Position numbers and translations under genes: made by a program
The notes under the pieces: generated by a model
The model's database searches: none
What the model saw: only the letters and a program-made list of their open reading frames with translations
What the model was told of the DNA's origin: nothing
Source: Mycobacterium sp. 236(2023)
GTDB lineage: Bacteria; Actinomycetota; Actinomycetes; Mycobacteriales; Mycobacteriaceae
DNA length: 64,000 nucleotides
Direction of reading: 5' to 3'
Assembly (NCBI RefSeq): GCF_029623955.1
Contig: NZ_JARSBP010000006.1
Location: forward strand, 248,001 to 312,000
Part shown: in pieces, positions 17,064 through 25,773 of the stretch
Layout of the letters: each line of letters starts with the position of its first letter
Position numbering within the stretch: position 1 is the stretch's first letter

Positions 17064-19064
17064 CTACCCGAGCATCTCCGGCATCTCGGCGTCCTGGCCG
17101 AGCACGTGCGTTCCCAGGAAACCGAGTACGACCTGATACCAGATCTTGGAGTGCTGCGGGCTGAGCACCCAATGATTTTCCGACGGGAAATAAAGGAAGC
17201 GATGGACAGTGGTGCCTGCCTCAGGACCGGAGCCGGCGGCGGGCAGCGCCGAGCGGCTCAGCAGCTCATACCAGAGCCGCAACGCTTCGCCGATCGGCAC
17301 GCGATAGTCCTTGTCCCCGTGGATGACCAGCATCGGCGTGCTGATCTGCGAGACGAACAGGTGCGGCGAGTTGGCGCTCGTCATCTCCGGGGTCATCTCC
17401 CTGGCCCACCAGTATCCGCCGTCGGTGGTCGCGCCGAACTGGTCCAGCGCCCACAGGCTGGCGTGAGTGACGATCGCCGAGAAGCGGTCGGTGTGGCCGG
17501 CGATCCAATTGGCCATGTATCCACCGAACGAGCCACCCATCGCGGCGGTGCGCGTCTCGTCGACGCGGGGATGGGCACACGCCGCATCGGTGGCCGCCAT
17601 CAGGTCCGTGTAGGGCGCGAAACCCCATGCACCCCAGCCCCGCTGAATGAAGTCCTGACCGTATCCGGTGGACAGCGCCGGGTCAGGCAACAGCACTGCG
17701 TAGCCCTGCGCGACCATCAGCCAGGGGTTCCAGCGCCAGTGCCAGGCATTCCAGCTGGCCAGCGGTCCGCCGTGAATCCACAGCAGCAGCGGCGCCGGAT
17801 CCTCACCGTGCGGGACGACCATCCACGATCGGATTCGGGTGCCATCACCGGCATTTGCGACGACTTCGGTCAGGATGCCGGGAAGTTCCGGCATCGCAAC
17901 GCAATTGAGGACCTTCACCGAACCGTCGGGGTCGATGCGGACCGGGTGGGCAGGCGCCGCATACGAACTCCGCACCGCGTAGAGCACGCCGCCGGGCGCC
18001 ACGCGCACATCGGTGTAGGTGAAATCGTCGGTGACGATGGGGTGCACCGACCCCGAGTCGGGGTCGACGCCGAAGATGGGTCCGCGGCCGTCGTCGTCGG
18101 CGGTCACGATCAGGGTTGAGCCGTCGGCCGTCCACGCGACCGACGTCGGCCACCGGTCCCAATCGCCTGTCAGCTCGCACGCCTCACCGCCGAAGTGTTT
18201 GATCCACAGCGTGATTCGAGGCGCCCGGGCTGGCGATGAGATGGTCTCCCGCAGGTAGGCCACCGCGTGGCCGTCGGGTGCGATCGCCGGAGAGCCGACA
18301 TCGGCGGCGGGATCGTCGACGATGGTCGAACGCTCTGTGGTCGCCAGGTCGATGCGGACGAGCGTGGTGCGCAGGGCGGCGCCTGGTGCCGGGACGGTCC
18401 ATGACGTGACGAGGAACGCGCCGTCTCTGCTGACATCGAATTGAGCATCCCGGAGCGCATCCGCGGGCGCCGGGGTGATGTCGCGGTGACCGTCGGTGCC
18501 AGTGACGAGCAGATGGGTCTGCGCGGGGCCGATGTCGTGGTCCCAGGACCGGACCGGGTAGCCGGTGTGCAGCACAGCCGACACCTTGTTGTCCTTGCGG
18601 GCCGTGCGCAGCTTGTCGTCCGCGGCGACGTCGGAAGCCGACGGCAGCATCGACGATGCCACCACTGTCGTCCCGCTGGCTGACCGCGCACCGTCGACGC
18701 CGCCGGGTAGGGCGCAGACCTCATAAGCCTCGCCTCCGGCGGAAGGGAGGCACCAGAGCGACTTCGGCGGCTTGTCGTCCTGCGCGGTCGGCCGCGCAGC
18801 CAGGAAGAGCAGATCGCCGTCATCGGTGAATACGGGTGACGACTCCCCCGTCACGCCGTGGGTGATGCGGCGCGCAGGTTCGTGTCCGGCTGGGTCGAGT
18901 TCCCACAGCGCGGAGACGAATTCGGTGCGCTTGTCGTCGAGGTTCGCGACCGTCGTCACGATGCGCGATCCGTCGCGGGACACCGCCACGCCGGAAACCC
19001 TGGGTAAAGCCAGGAAGGCGTCGAGATCGTGAAACGGCGTGCGCGGTTCCGGTTCTGGAGTCAT
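17064..19064 (-). CDS. S9-family serine peptidase (prolyl oligopeptidase / acylaminoacyl peptidase type)
   Basis: Protein of 666 residues with an N-terminal beta-propeller (WD40-like repeats, for example SPAIAPDGHAVAYL) and a C-terminal alpha/beta-hydrolase domain. The nucleophile elbow is GGSFGGYMANW (Ser), the acid is in HGDKDYRVP, and the histidine is in SENHW. No signal peptide is visible, so it is probably cytosolic and cleaves short peptides. I chose the ATG at 19064 (MTPEPEPRTPFHDL); an in-frame ATG at 19100 would add 12 residues. The amt gene is divergent. Confidence 0.9.
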   Translation of the reverse strand: MTPEPEPRTPFHDLDAFLALPRVSGVAVSRDGSRIVTTVANLDDKRTEFVSALWELDPAGHEPARRITHGVTGESSPVFTDDGDLLFLAARPTAQDDKPPKSLWCLPSAGGEAYEVCALPGGVDGARSASGTTVVASSMLPSASDVAADDKLRTARKDNKVSAVLHTGYPVRSWDHDIGPAQTHLLVTGTDGHRDITPAPADALRDAQFDVSRDGAFLVTSWTVPAPGAALRTTLVRIDLATTERSTIVDDPAADVGSPAIAPDGHAVAYLRETISSPARAPRITLWIKHFGGEACELTGDWDRWPTSVAWTADGSTLIVTADDDGRGPIFGVDPDSGSVHPIVTDDFTYTDVRVAPGGVLYAVRSSYAAPAHPVRIDPDGSVKVLNCVAMPELPGILTEVVANAGDGTRIRSWMVVPHGEDPAPLLLWIHGGPLASWNAWHWRWNPWLMVAQGYAVLLPDPALSTGYGQDFIQRGWGAWGFAPYTDLMAATDAACAHPRVDETRTAAMGGSFGGYMANWIAGHTDRFSAIVTHASLWALDQFGATTDGGYWWAREMTPEMTSANSPHLFVSQISTPMLVIHGDKDYRVPIGEALRLWYELLSRSALPAAGSGPEAGTTVHRFLYFPSENHWVLSPQHSKIWYQVVLGFLGTHVLGQDAEMPEMLG

Positions 19065-19239
19065 ACGGATTTCGTAACACACTGCCCAACATGACTTCAC
19101 GCGGAATTAACGCGCCTTGACAGGTGGGACACATTCTCACAGTTAGCGTCAAGCCTCGTACACCATCAGTACCTCGAGAACACTACGAATAAACCTGGTG
19201 TTCGCGGGAAGCCAAGCAATCGACCCGGCGGAGGTCCCT

Positions 19240-20577
19240 TTGACACCAGAAGTGGAGGACGCCCTCTCAACGATGGCGTCTGTCAACAACGAGTTCTTCT
19301 ATTGGATGTCCATCGCGTTGATGATGCTCATCCACGCGGGATTCCTGGCCTACGAGGTGGGTGCGTCGCGCTCGAAGAACGTTCTGGCGACGGCGATGAA
19401 GAACCTGCTCGCGTTTGCCACCATCGTGGCGTCGTTCTACTTCGTGGGATGGTTCCTCTACAACGCAATGCCGAGCGGTTTCATCGAGTTCAACGATGCA
19501 GCCAAGGCAGCTCTGCCGTGGAGCGACAACATGGGCCCGAACGTCCAAGATCCCGCCAGCGGCATCTTCTGGGGCGCCTTCGCGCTGTTCGCCGCGACCA
19601 CCGGCTCGATCATGTCCGGCGCTGTGCTGGAACGCATTCGGACCAGCGGTTTCCTCGTCCTGACCGTGATGGTCGGCTCCGTCACGTGGATCATCGGTGC
19701 GGCGTGGGGCTGGCACGGTGCCGGCTGGATGCTCACCAAGCTCGGCTTCCACGACGTCGGTGCCGCCGGCTGCGTGCACATGATCGCCGGCTTCGCGACG
19801 TTGGGCATCCTGATCAACCTCGGGCCGCGCATCGGACGTTTCCTGCCTGACGGCAGGCCCGTGACGATCCGACCGCACAACCTGCCGCTGACCATGCTCG
19901 GCCTGATGCTGATCTTCACCGGGTTCTTCGGCTTCCTGATGGGTTGCGTCATCTACGCCGGCGACGGCTACGCCACGATCTACGCGAGCCCGACAACGTT
20001 GAGCGCCTTTGCCTTCAACACGCTGATGGGTCTGGCCGGAGGCATCATCGGCGCCTACCTGACATCACGAGGTGAACCGTTCTGGACCATTTCCGGCGGT
20101 CTGTGTGGCGTCATCGGCGTAGCCTCGGGCATGGATCTCTACCATCCGGCGCTGGGCTTCCTGATCGCGTTCGGCGCGGGTTGCATCGCGCCGTTCCTCG
20201 GAAAGCTGTTGGAGAAGTTCAAGATCGACGACGTGGTGGGCGCGGTCTCGGTGCACGGTGGAATCGGTCTCTACTCGGTGCTGATGACGGGTGTCTTCCT
20301 GTCCGGTTACCCGAACACCGACGGCAACCCTTCGGTCTCGCTGTGGGGCCAGGCAGTCGGCGCCGCCGTCTTTGCCGCGCTCGGTTTCATCCCCGCCTAC
20401 GTTGTGTCGCTGGGGCTGAAGAAGGTTGGGCTGCTGCGCATTCCGAAGGCGGTCGAAGAGCAGGGTCTCGATCTGAGCGAGGTGCCGGCGACGCCGTACC
20501 CGGAGGGCATCCCGGTCACGGTGATGCGATCGAGCAGCGGTACCGCGGTTCTGGCAGTCGGCGAGGAGGTCAAGTAA
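19240..20577 (+). CDS. Atypical ammonium transporter (Amt family)
   Basis: Polytopic membrane protein of about 445 residues with some 11 transmembrane helices. It retains the two pore histidines of Amt proteins, in the segments GCVHMIAG and SVHGGIGL, but lacks the typical N-terminal extracellular helix sequence and is distant from canonical AmtB. I prefer the TTG at 19240 because GGAGG lies 5 nt upstream; an in-frame GTG at 19198 has a poor ribosome-binding site. The stop is directly followed by the ATG of a 72-aa membrane protein. The family moves ammonium/ammonia and often methylammonium. No PII gene (glnK) follows it, unlike canonical amtB operons. Confidence 0.85.
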   Translation: MTPEVEDALSTMASVNNEFFYWMSIALMMLIHAGFLAYEVGASRSKNVLATAMKNLLAFATIVASFYFVGWFLYNAMPSGFIEFNDAAKAALPWSDNMGPNVQDPASGIFWGAFALFAATTGSIMSGAVLERIRTSGFLVLTVMVGSVTWIIGAAWGWHGAGWMLTKLGFHDVGAAGCVHMIAGFATLGILINLGPRIGRFLPDGRPVTIRPHNLPLTMLGLMLIFTGFFGFLMGCVIYAGDGYATIYASPTTLSAFAFNTLMGLAGGIIGAYLTSRGEPFWTISGGLCGVIGVASGMDLYHPALGFLIAFGAGCIAPFLGKLLEKFKIDDVVGAVSVHGGIGLYSVLMTGVFLSGYPNTDGNPSVSLWGQAVGAAVFAALGFIPAYVVSLGLKKVGLLRIPKAVEEQGLDLSEVPATPYPEGIPVTVMRSSSGTAVLAVGEEVK

Positions 20578-20796
20578 ATGTTCAGTCCGATCGACAGCTA
20601 TGACGATGCGGGTGTGGTCTTCACTTTCGGTGGATTTTCGCTGGGGGTGTGGCTCGTCTTCATCCTCGCGGTCGTCGTGTTCGTCGGGTTCTTCGTCCGG
20701 ATGATCCAGCACGAGAACCACGCCTACAAGGCGATCATCGACCACACACCGATCGAGCCCGGCCCCGCGGCCGAAGGAGAACCCACCACCTACTGA
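20578..20796 (+). CDS. Small single-pass membrane protein paired with Amt
   Basis: Protein of 72 residues with one transmembrane helix (about 20-41, SLGVWLVFILAVVVFVGFFV) and a soluble Pro/Glu-rich tail. Its ATG immediately follows the amt TAA with no gap, which indicates coupled translation and roughly stoichiometric synthesis. It is not PII-like. An accessory subunit or stability factor for the transporter is a reasonable inference from the arrangement; nothing in the sequence proves it. Confidence 0.75.
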   Translation: MFSPIDSYDDAGVVFTFGGFSLGVWLVFILAVVVFVGFFVRMIQHENHAYKAIIDHTPIEPGPAAEGEPTTY

Positions 20797-20808
20797 TCAC
20801 ACTGTGCC

Positions 20809-20865
20809 GAGCAGACGCAAAATCCCCCGAAATCCTGGCGATTTCGGGGGATTTTGTGTCTGCTC
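20809..20865. terminator. Bidirectional hairpin terminator between amt unit and the amine-oxidation operon
   Basis: The arms 20809-20833 and 20841-20865 are 25 nt each and complementary except for one G-T wobble, around a 7-nt loop (cctggcg). The core is AAAATCCCCCGAAAT against ATTTCGGGGGATTTT, so both directions end in a short T-run. It sits exactly between the convergent 72-aa gene and the DUF3445 gene. Confidence 0.85.
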
Positions 20866-20883
20866 GCGGCGGGAGACCGACTG

Positions 20884-21861
20884 TCAGCCTGCGTTGCGCA
20901 GCCACTCCACCGCGCGGTCCCGGTAGGCGATGATGCCCTTGTAATCCGCCATGTCGTCGGGCAGTTCGGCGAGCACCGCGACCGCACGATCACGCCACGG
21001 CTCGAACGTCGCCAGGTCGGCCAGCGGCAGCATGTAGGTGCGGATCAGAAAACAGATCGAGCCGGATTCAGGCAGCCGGATCAGGTGCTGCACCTCGACG
21101 CGCAGATGCACCAGACGGCCGAATTCCTCATCGGACACCGTCTGGATCGTCGTCCGATCGGGACCCCACTCGTGATACAGCTCGGTCGAAACATCAAGGC
21201 GCCGACCGATGGTCATGCTCCAGTTGGTCCGACGGTAGGTCTCCCCCGGCTGGAGGCGCATCAGGAACTCACGGGCGCGGGTGATGACTCCCGATTCACG
21301 CAGCCGCGGCACCGGTCCGTGGATCTCCAGGAACGTCATGCCCACGTCGAAACCGAACGACCAGTCCGCGGCGAATGTCACCACACCCGCGTCCCCGAAC
21401 AGGTCACCGTCGCGTTGATCGAGCAACACGATGTCCTCCTGAACCTGGCTCGCGATATAGGCCAGCGGCTCGGCAGGCAGCGATGCGTCGTCCCCGAGGA
21501 CGAAATCCTGGGTGATGCCGAGACGGTCGTTGCGCCAGCGCCACCCGGTGCCGGCACGCTCCAGGGACATCGTCTCGGGATAGGACGACGCCAACTGGCG
21601 CATCAGAGTGAGCATCACGTCCCAGCACGCCGGCCGCATGTGGGGCAGCACCGCGTATCTGCTCGGGTCGGCGGCCAGGATCTCCGCGCGCTCGGCGACT
21701 TCACTTTCGTACTCGCTGTCGACGTCGACCACCCGTTCCCCCCAGCGCCCGGCAGGAGTGTGCACCGACGACCCGGCGGGTTCGACATTGGTGCTGTAGC
21801 GGTAGGTGTCCGCGGCGAACGGAAAAGGAAAGGTTTCGATCAGGTCTGGCGCCGAAATCAC
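20884..21861 (-). CDS. DUF3445 / heme-dependent oxidative N-demethylase family protein
   Basis: Protein of 325 residues of the DUF3445 family, whose characterised members are the heme-binding subunit of dimethylamine monooxygenase and oxidative N-demethylases. Characteristic segments are the N-terminal FPFPFAADTYRYS, RRTNWSMTIGRRL and the C-terminal LADLATFEPWRDRAVAV. The GTG start at 21861 overlaps the stop of the upstream reductase gene in a GTGA, a strong sign of a complex made from one mRNA. Together with the two upstream genes it forms a complete heme/flavin/Fe-S monooxygenase set. The exact amine substrate is inferred, not shown. Confidence 0.85.
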   Translation of the reverse strand: MISAPDLIETFPFPFAADTYRYSTNVEPAGSSVHTPAGRWGERVVDVDSEYESEVAERAEILAADPSRYAVLPHMRPACWDVMLTLMRQLASSYPETMSLERAGTGWRWRNDRLGITQDFVLGDDASLPAEPLAYIASQVQEDIVLLDQRDGDLFGDAGVVTFAADWSFGFDVGMTFLEIHGPVPRLRESGVITRAREFLMRLQPGETYRRTNWSMTIGRRLDVSTELYHEWGPDRTTIQTVSDEEFGRLVHLRVEVQHLIRLPESGSICFLIRTYMLPLADLATFEPWRDRAVAVLAELPDDMADYKGIIAYRDRAVEWLRNAG

Positions 21862-22817
21862 AATGCCACCTCCAAGGTTTGGCCGTTGCCCCGCGAAACG
21901 CAGGCCATCATCGAATCTCCCGCCCGTTTCTCGTCCTCGGAGAGATACAGATCGCGGTGTGTGATGACCGCATTGCTTGCAACCGGGATGCGGCATTCGC
22001 CGCATACGCCGCGGCGGCACAGGTTGGGCACGGTGAAACCGCGGCCCTCAAGCGCTTCCAACAGCGAGACCCCGGCGTCCACCGTGAACTCCTCACCGGT
22101 GGAACGGATGTGCACGGCGAAGGGCTCCCCCGGGTCGAGTGCATCGGATCCGAAATGCTCGGCATGAATTCGGCTTGCAGGCCAGCCGAGGACTGCGGCG
22201 GTCGCGGTGACGAACTCGATGAAGGGCGCAGGGCCGCAGATATAGAGATGTGTGCCGAACGGCTGGTCTGCCAATGTGGCGGTCAACTCCGAGGCGAATT
22301 CGTCACGGCGCGTGTGGATCGACACATGGTCGCTGAGTTCGCGAATCGTGTCAGCGTAGGCTGGGCGCCCCTGCCGGTGGATGTAGAGCAGCCGCGCGTC
22401 ACGGCCCCATAGTCGGGCGCTGCGCAGGTGCGAGATCATGGGTGTGATCCCGATTCCGGCGGCCACCAACAGATGTCTGCGAGCCCGGAGCACCGGTGCG
22501 AAAGCACTGCGCGGCGGACGGGCGACGAGAGTGTCACCGACCGCGAGATCGTCGTGGATCCAGCGTGATCCACTGGGAGAAGCATCCGTGTCGTCGGCGC
22601 GCCGGAGCACCGAGATGACGTACGCCTCGGGGGCGACCGCTTCGCCGGTGAGCGAATAGGCATTGGCCGGTTTTCCCGGACCGCCGCACTCGACGACGAT
22701 GTGGCTGCCCGGGGTGAACGACGGCAGCGGGGTGTCGTCGACGTGAGTCAGCGTCAGCGTGCGCACACCGTCGATCGAATCGTCGATCGCTGCGACGGTC
22801 AGCTTCAATGTCGTCAC
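21858..22817 (-). CDS. Phthalate-dioxygenase-reductase-type oxidoreductase (FMN/NAD, 2Fe-2S)
   Basis: Electron-transfer protein of 319 residues. From N to C it has a flavin-binding barrel (SFTPGSHIVV, NAYSLTG), an NAD domain (VAAGIGITPMISHLRSA, YICGPAPFIEFV) and a C-terminal plant-type [2Fe-2S] ferredoxin domain with CRRGVCGEC (C-x4-C-x2-C) and a fourth Cys in SMMACVSR. It passes electrons from NAD(P)H to an oxygenase, here presumably the DUF3445 partner. The GTG start overlaps the upstream DmmA-like stop (GTGA) and its stop overlaps the DUF3445 start. Confidence 0.92.
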   Translation of the reverse strand: MTTLKLTVAAIDDSIDGVRTLTLTHVDDTPLPSFTPGSHIVVECGGPGKPANAYSLTGEAVAPEAYVISVLRRADDTDASPSGSRWIHDDLAVGDTLVARPPRSAFAPVLRARRHLLVAAGIGITPMISHLRSARLWGRDARLLYIHRQGRPAYADTIRELSDHVSIHTRRDEFASELTATLADQPFGTHLYICGPAPFIEFVTATAAVLGWPASRIHAEHFGSDALDPGEPFAVHIRSTGEEFTVDAGVSLLEALEGRGFTVPNLCRRGVCGECRIPVASNAVITHRDLYLSEDEKRAGDSMMACVSRGNGQTLEVAL

Positions 22818-23356
22818 GACGCCACCGGGTTTTCCGCGTCGACCATGAATCCGAGGTGGGCGCCCTGCCTGCGGGAAATGTGGTAGTAGACAAAGAGACT
22901 GCGGTCGCAGCCGCCGCATGGTAGGACACCTTCGAGCTGCACCGCCGCGGTCGTCACGGCGCGGCAGTGCACGCACTGCACGGCCCGCAACTCCACGTCG
23001 GTGGAGGCCACCGTGATCTCGTCGTCGGCGACGTCCGCAGCCGTGGCAGCGGCCCGCAGCCTGAGACAGGATGCTGCTGGACCAGCCATCATGAGGCGCC
23101 ACCCGACCCGGGCGACGGCGACATCTGCCAGCAGCGCCGCGCGCGCCGCGTCATCATCGCCGTCAGCGAACTCGTGAACGGAGAGACCGGATTCCCGTCC
23201 GCTCGCGACGATCTCGTCGCACCATGCCCGGGCGATCGCCGCTCCGTCGCCGCCAAGCGCGACGATCGTCCAGTACCGGCCGGAGGTGTCGGCGGAGGGG
23301 CGGCACGCGGCAGTCGCCCACGGGGGCACGCTCGTCAGCTCAAGGGCGGGTTTCAT
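22814..23356 (-). CDS. DmmA-like subunit (dimethylamine monooxygenase family)
   Basis: Protein of 180 residues, first gene of the three-gene operon. The C-terminal third carries two CxxC pairs (QCVHCRA, LPCGGCDRS) followed by FVYYHISRRQGAHLGFMVDAEN, the pattern I associate with the DmmA subunit of dimethylamine monooxygenase. The N-terminal part resembles a degenerate nucleotide-binding domain. I chose the ATG at 23356; an in-frame GTG-type start at 23404 would add 16 residues. The cysteines probably hold a metal or Fe-S centre. The assignment rests on this tail pattern and on the two neighbours. Confidence 0.75.
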   Translation of the reverse strand: MKPALELTSVPPWATAACRPSADTSGRYWTIVALGGDGAAIARAWCDEIVASGRESGLSVHEFADGDDDAARAALLADVAVARVGWRLMMAGPAASCLRLRAAATAADVADDEITVASTDVELRAVQCVHCRAVTTAAVQLEGVLPCGGCDRSLFVYYHISRRQGAHLGFMVDAENPVAS

Positions 23357-23502
23357 CGATCGACGGGTTTCATCGAGACGGAGAAGCCTTTCGGGGTACA
23401 CCAACGGTTGACTGTGTTGCCCTTCAGGAAACCAGCCTCGCGTTTCGGCGATGTGACTTATCTGTCTCGTCCACTTGACGTGTGCCCCGCTAATGTCGCT
23501 GC

Positions 23503-24669
23503 ATGCCCGCGCACATCACCGTCATCGGTGCAGGAATCGCGGGGCTCGCGACGGCCGTCGCGCTGCACCGCAGCGGTCATGACGTGACGGTGATCGAACA
23601 GCGCACCGACATCACCTCGGGCGCCGGGATCAGCATCTGGCCCAATGCGTTGGCGGCACTGGACGAGATCGGCCTCGGCGACACTGTGCGACTGACCGGC
23701 GGACGCGTGACCGCGGGCGCAATCCGCTGGCGCGACGGCGCCTGGTTACGGCAGCCGTCGCCACAGCGCATCGTCGACGCGCTGGGCGAACCGCTCGTCG
23801 TCGTCCGGCGGTCGGCACTGACCGACATCCTGCGGTCCGCGCTGCCTGCCGGCGCTCTGCTCACCGGGTTGTCCGCAGTCAACGTCGACCTCGCGGATTC
23901 CTCCGCGCGAATCACGTTGTCGGACGGTGCCGTCCGCGAGACCGACGCGGTCGTCGGCGCCGACGGTGTCCATTCGATGGTGGCCCGCGCGCTCAACGGT
24001 CCGCTACGAACCCGCTACGCCGGATACACCGCCTGGCGGGGAGTGGCGTCGTACGCGCTGGACCCCGAGTTGGCCGGCGAGACGATGGCGCCCGGCGCCG
24101 AAGTGGGGCACGTGCCGCTGGGACCCGACCACACCTACTGGTTCGCGACGGAGCGCGCGCCGGAGGGCGCCCGCGCACCCCACGGTGAGCATGCTTACCT
24201 CGCGGCCAAGCTGGCCGGCTGGGCCGACCCGATCCCGCAACTGATCGCGCGCACCGATCCCGACGACCTGCTCCGCAACGACCTCTACGACCGCGCCCAA
24301 CCGAAGCGCTGGTCGGAAGGCCGCATCGTGATCGTCGGGGACGCGGCACATCCGATGCGTCCGCACCTCGGCCAGGGCGGCTGCCAGGGCATCGAAGATG
24401 CCGCGATTCTCGGCCGCTTCATCGAGTTGGCCCCCGATCTTCCGGCCGCGTTCGACCGGTTCGGGAGATTCCGGAGGTCGCGGGTCCGCGCGCTGGTGCG
24501 CGAGTCGGCGACCATCGGGCGGATCGTCAACCTGAGACCGGCAGTGCTGAGCGGCATCGCAAGCCGGGCGACGGGGTTGATCCCGGAACGCGTCGTGACG
24601 TCACACCTGGCCTGGATCGCGGCAGGTTCGGCGTTCGTCCTGCCGACCGACCGCGATCTCGCCGGCTGA
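23503..24669 (+). CDS. FAD-dependent monooxygenase (aromatic hydroxylase type)
   Basis: Group A flavoprotein monooxygenase of 388 residues. It begins with a dinucleotide-binding motif (VIGAGIAGLATAVAL) and has the internal VGADGVHS segment and the FAD/ribityl motif GDAAHPMRPHLGQGG. Proteins of this class hydroxylate aromatic or cyclic substrates with NAD(P)H and O2. It is transcribed divergently from the amine-oxidation operon. The substrate is not evident. There is no signal peptide. Confidence 0.88.
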   Translation: MPAHITVIGAGIAGLATAVALHRSGHDVTVIEQRTDITSGAGISIWPNALAALDEIGLGDTVRLTGGRVTAGAIRWRDGAWLRQPSPQRIVDALGEPLVVVRRSALTDILRSALPAGALLTGLSAVNVDLADSSARITLSDGAVRETDAVVGADGVHSMVARALNGPLRTRYAGYTAWRGVASYALDPELAGETMAPGAEVGHVPLGPDHTYWFATERAPEGARAPHGEHAYLAAKLAGWADPIPQLIARTDPDDLLRNDLYDRAQPKRWSEGRIVIVGDAAHPMRPHLGQGGCQGIEDAAILGRFIELAPDLPAAFDRFGRFRRSRVRALVRESATIGRIVNLRPAVLSGIASRATGLIPERVVTSHLAWIAAGSAFVLPTDRDLAG

Positions 24670-24699
24670 GCCGGCAATCCAACTCCAGCCGGCTGAGCC

Positions 24700-25209
24700 T
24701 CAGCGCGCCGAGCGCGGAACGAAGAGGGCCGTGCACATCTTGCGGAGGTCGATGATGCCGCCGAAGACATTCGTGGGCATCGTCGCGCAGCCGTTGGTCG
24801 GCGCCGCGGCGGGGGCCGCAAAAGGCGCCTGCGAGACGGGGCTCCACACCTGCGCCGCCGCACCCTTGGCGCCGCACTTCGGCCAAGCCTTGAGGCCCTG
24901 AGTGCGCAGCACGTTCTCGGCGACGCGGATCTGCTCATGACGAGGAGCGGCGGCCGGGTTCCCGACGCCACCGTTGGCCGACCACGTGGCCTGCTTGAAC
25001 TGCAGGCCACCGAAGTGACCGTTTCCGGAGTTGATGCCCCAGTTGCCGCCCGATTCGCACTGCGCGATGGCGTCCCAATTGACTGAATCGGCGTGTGCGG
25101 TGGCTAGCGTGTCTCCCACCGTGCCCTCCATCGCCATCGGCACGGCGGCGAGAGCTCCGGAGATCGCGGCGGCCATGAGGCCCTTGCTGACAACCTTACG
25201 AACGTTCAT
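24700..25209 (-). CDS. Resuscitation-promoting factor, transglycosylase-like domain (RpfC/RpfE type)
   Basis: Secreted cell-wall hydrolase of 169 residues. A signal peptide (about 1-41, ending TAHA|DS) precedes an Rpf domain with the catalytic glutamate in AQCESGGNW and the conserved FGGLQFKQATW and EQIRVAENVL motifs. The C-terminal extension is Ala/Pro-rich, ending with two cysteines (NGCATMP, RKMCTAL). Rpf proteins cleave peptidoglycan and stimulate regrowth of dormant cells. It has an AAGGA ribosome-binding site and a CRP-like palindrome about 86 bp upstream. Position near mobA matches rpfE of M. tuberculosis. Confidence 0.93.
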   Translation of the reverse strand: MNVRKVVSKGLMAAAISGALAAVPMAMEGTVGDTLATAHADSVNWDAIAQCESGGNWGINSGNGHFGGLQFKQATWSANGGVGNPAAAPRHEQIRVAENVLRTQGLKAWPKCGAKGAAAQVWSPVSQAPFAAPAAAPTNGCATMPTNVFGGIIDLRKMCTALFVPRSAR

Positions 25210-25294
25210 CTTGCGGTCCTTCCCCGACCGTTATGACCCAGATCCGAAAGTGAAGTGGCGGTGCGCTTTCACGATGCGGCTACCCGGACTGTCG

Positions 25295-25310
25295 GGTGAT
25301 GAAAGTCACC
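25295..25310. promoter_or_regulatory. CRP-like palindrome upstream of first rpf gene
   Basis: The sequence GGTGATGAAAGTCACC is a perfect GGTGA-N6-TCACC inverted repeat and differs from the CRP consensus TGTGA-N6-TCACA only at the outer bases. It lies about 86 bp before the rpf ATG. Mycobacterial CRP is known to regulate rpfA in M. tuberculosis, which makes this a reasonable operator or activator site. Binding is not shown. Confidence 0.55.
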
Positions 25311-25397
25311 TGTTACCGAAGAGACCAAAGTTTTAATCGTTACTTATCTGATGTAAGGGGCTTCTGAGAAAACAGAGGTTCGGGGCGCGCGGAGACG

Positions 25398-25435
25398 CAA
25401 AAGGCGGTATCGGCCATTGCCGATACCGCCTTTTG
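25398..25435 (-). terminator. Intrinsic terminator after the second rpf gene
   Basis: Perfect 16-bp stem: 25398-25413 against 25420-25435, with a 6-nt loop. On the minus strand the stem ends in CCGCCTTTTG, so a T4 run closes it. It lies 18 bp beyond the stop of the 106-aa Rpf gene and separates it from the next rpf gene. Confidence 0.85.
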
Positions 25436-25452
25436 ACGCGAGTTCTCGAAGA

Positions 25453-25773
25453 TCAGCCGTGCGAGCCGCAGACGGGCCACGCGCCGATTCCCTGCGACTG
25501 CAGGACGTTGTTCGCCACGCGGATCTGCTCCTCGCGGCTGGCGTTGTGGGGCGAGCCGGCGCCGCCGTTGGACTGCCAGGTGCCCATGGTGAACTGCAGG
25601 CCGCCGTAGTAACCGTTGCCGGTGTTGATGGCCCAGTTTCCGCCCGATTCACAGGCGGCCACAGCGTCCCAGTTGACGCCGTCCGCACTCGCGGTGCCGG
25701 CTGCGGCGATGGGCGCGACAGCCAATGCGCCGGCGATGGTGGCCAGCCCGAACGTCTTGCGGATGTTCTTCAA
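25453..25773 (-). CDS. Short resuscitation-promoting factor (signal peptide plus Rpf domain only)
   Basis: Minimal Rpf of 106 residues: a signal peptide (LKNIRKTFGLATIAGALAVAPIAAAGTASA|D) directly followed by one Rpf domain with catalytic Glu in AACESGGNW and the YGGLQFTMGTW and EQIRVANNVL motifs. There is no C-terminal extension. I chose the TTG at 25773 because AAAGGATC lies at good spacing upstream and the signal peptide begins there; the open frame extends to 25896 but that part looks noncoding. It is a separate transcription unit, with its own terminator and a distal CRP-like site. Confidence 0.9.
   Translation of the reverse strand: MKNIRKTFGLATIAGALAVAPIAAAGTASADGVNWDAVAACESGGNWAINTGNGYYGGLQFTMGTWQSNGGAGSPHNASREEQIRVANNVLQSQGIGAWPVCGSHG

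Noticed and set aside
19065..19239. GlnR box before the Amt gene
   Set aside because: Amt genes are often GlnR targets, but no site with the GTnAC-n6-GnAAC spacing could be fitted convincingly in this gap.
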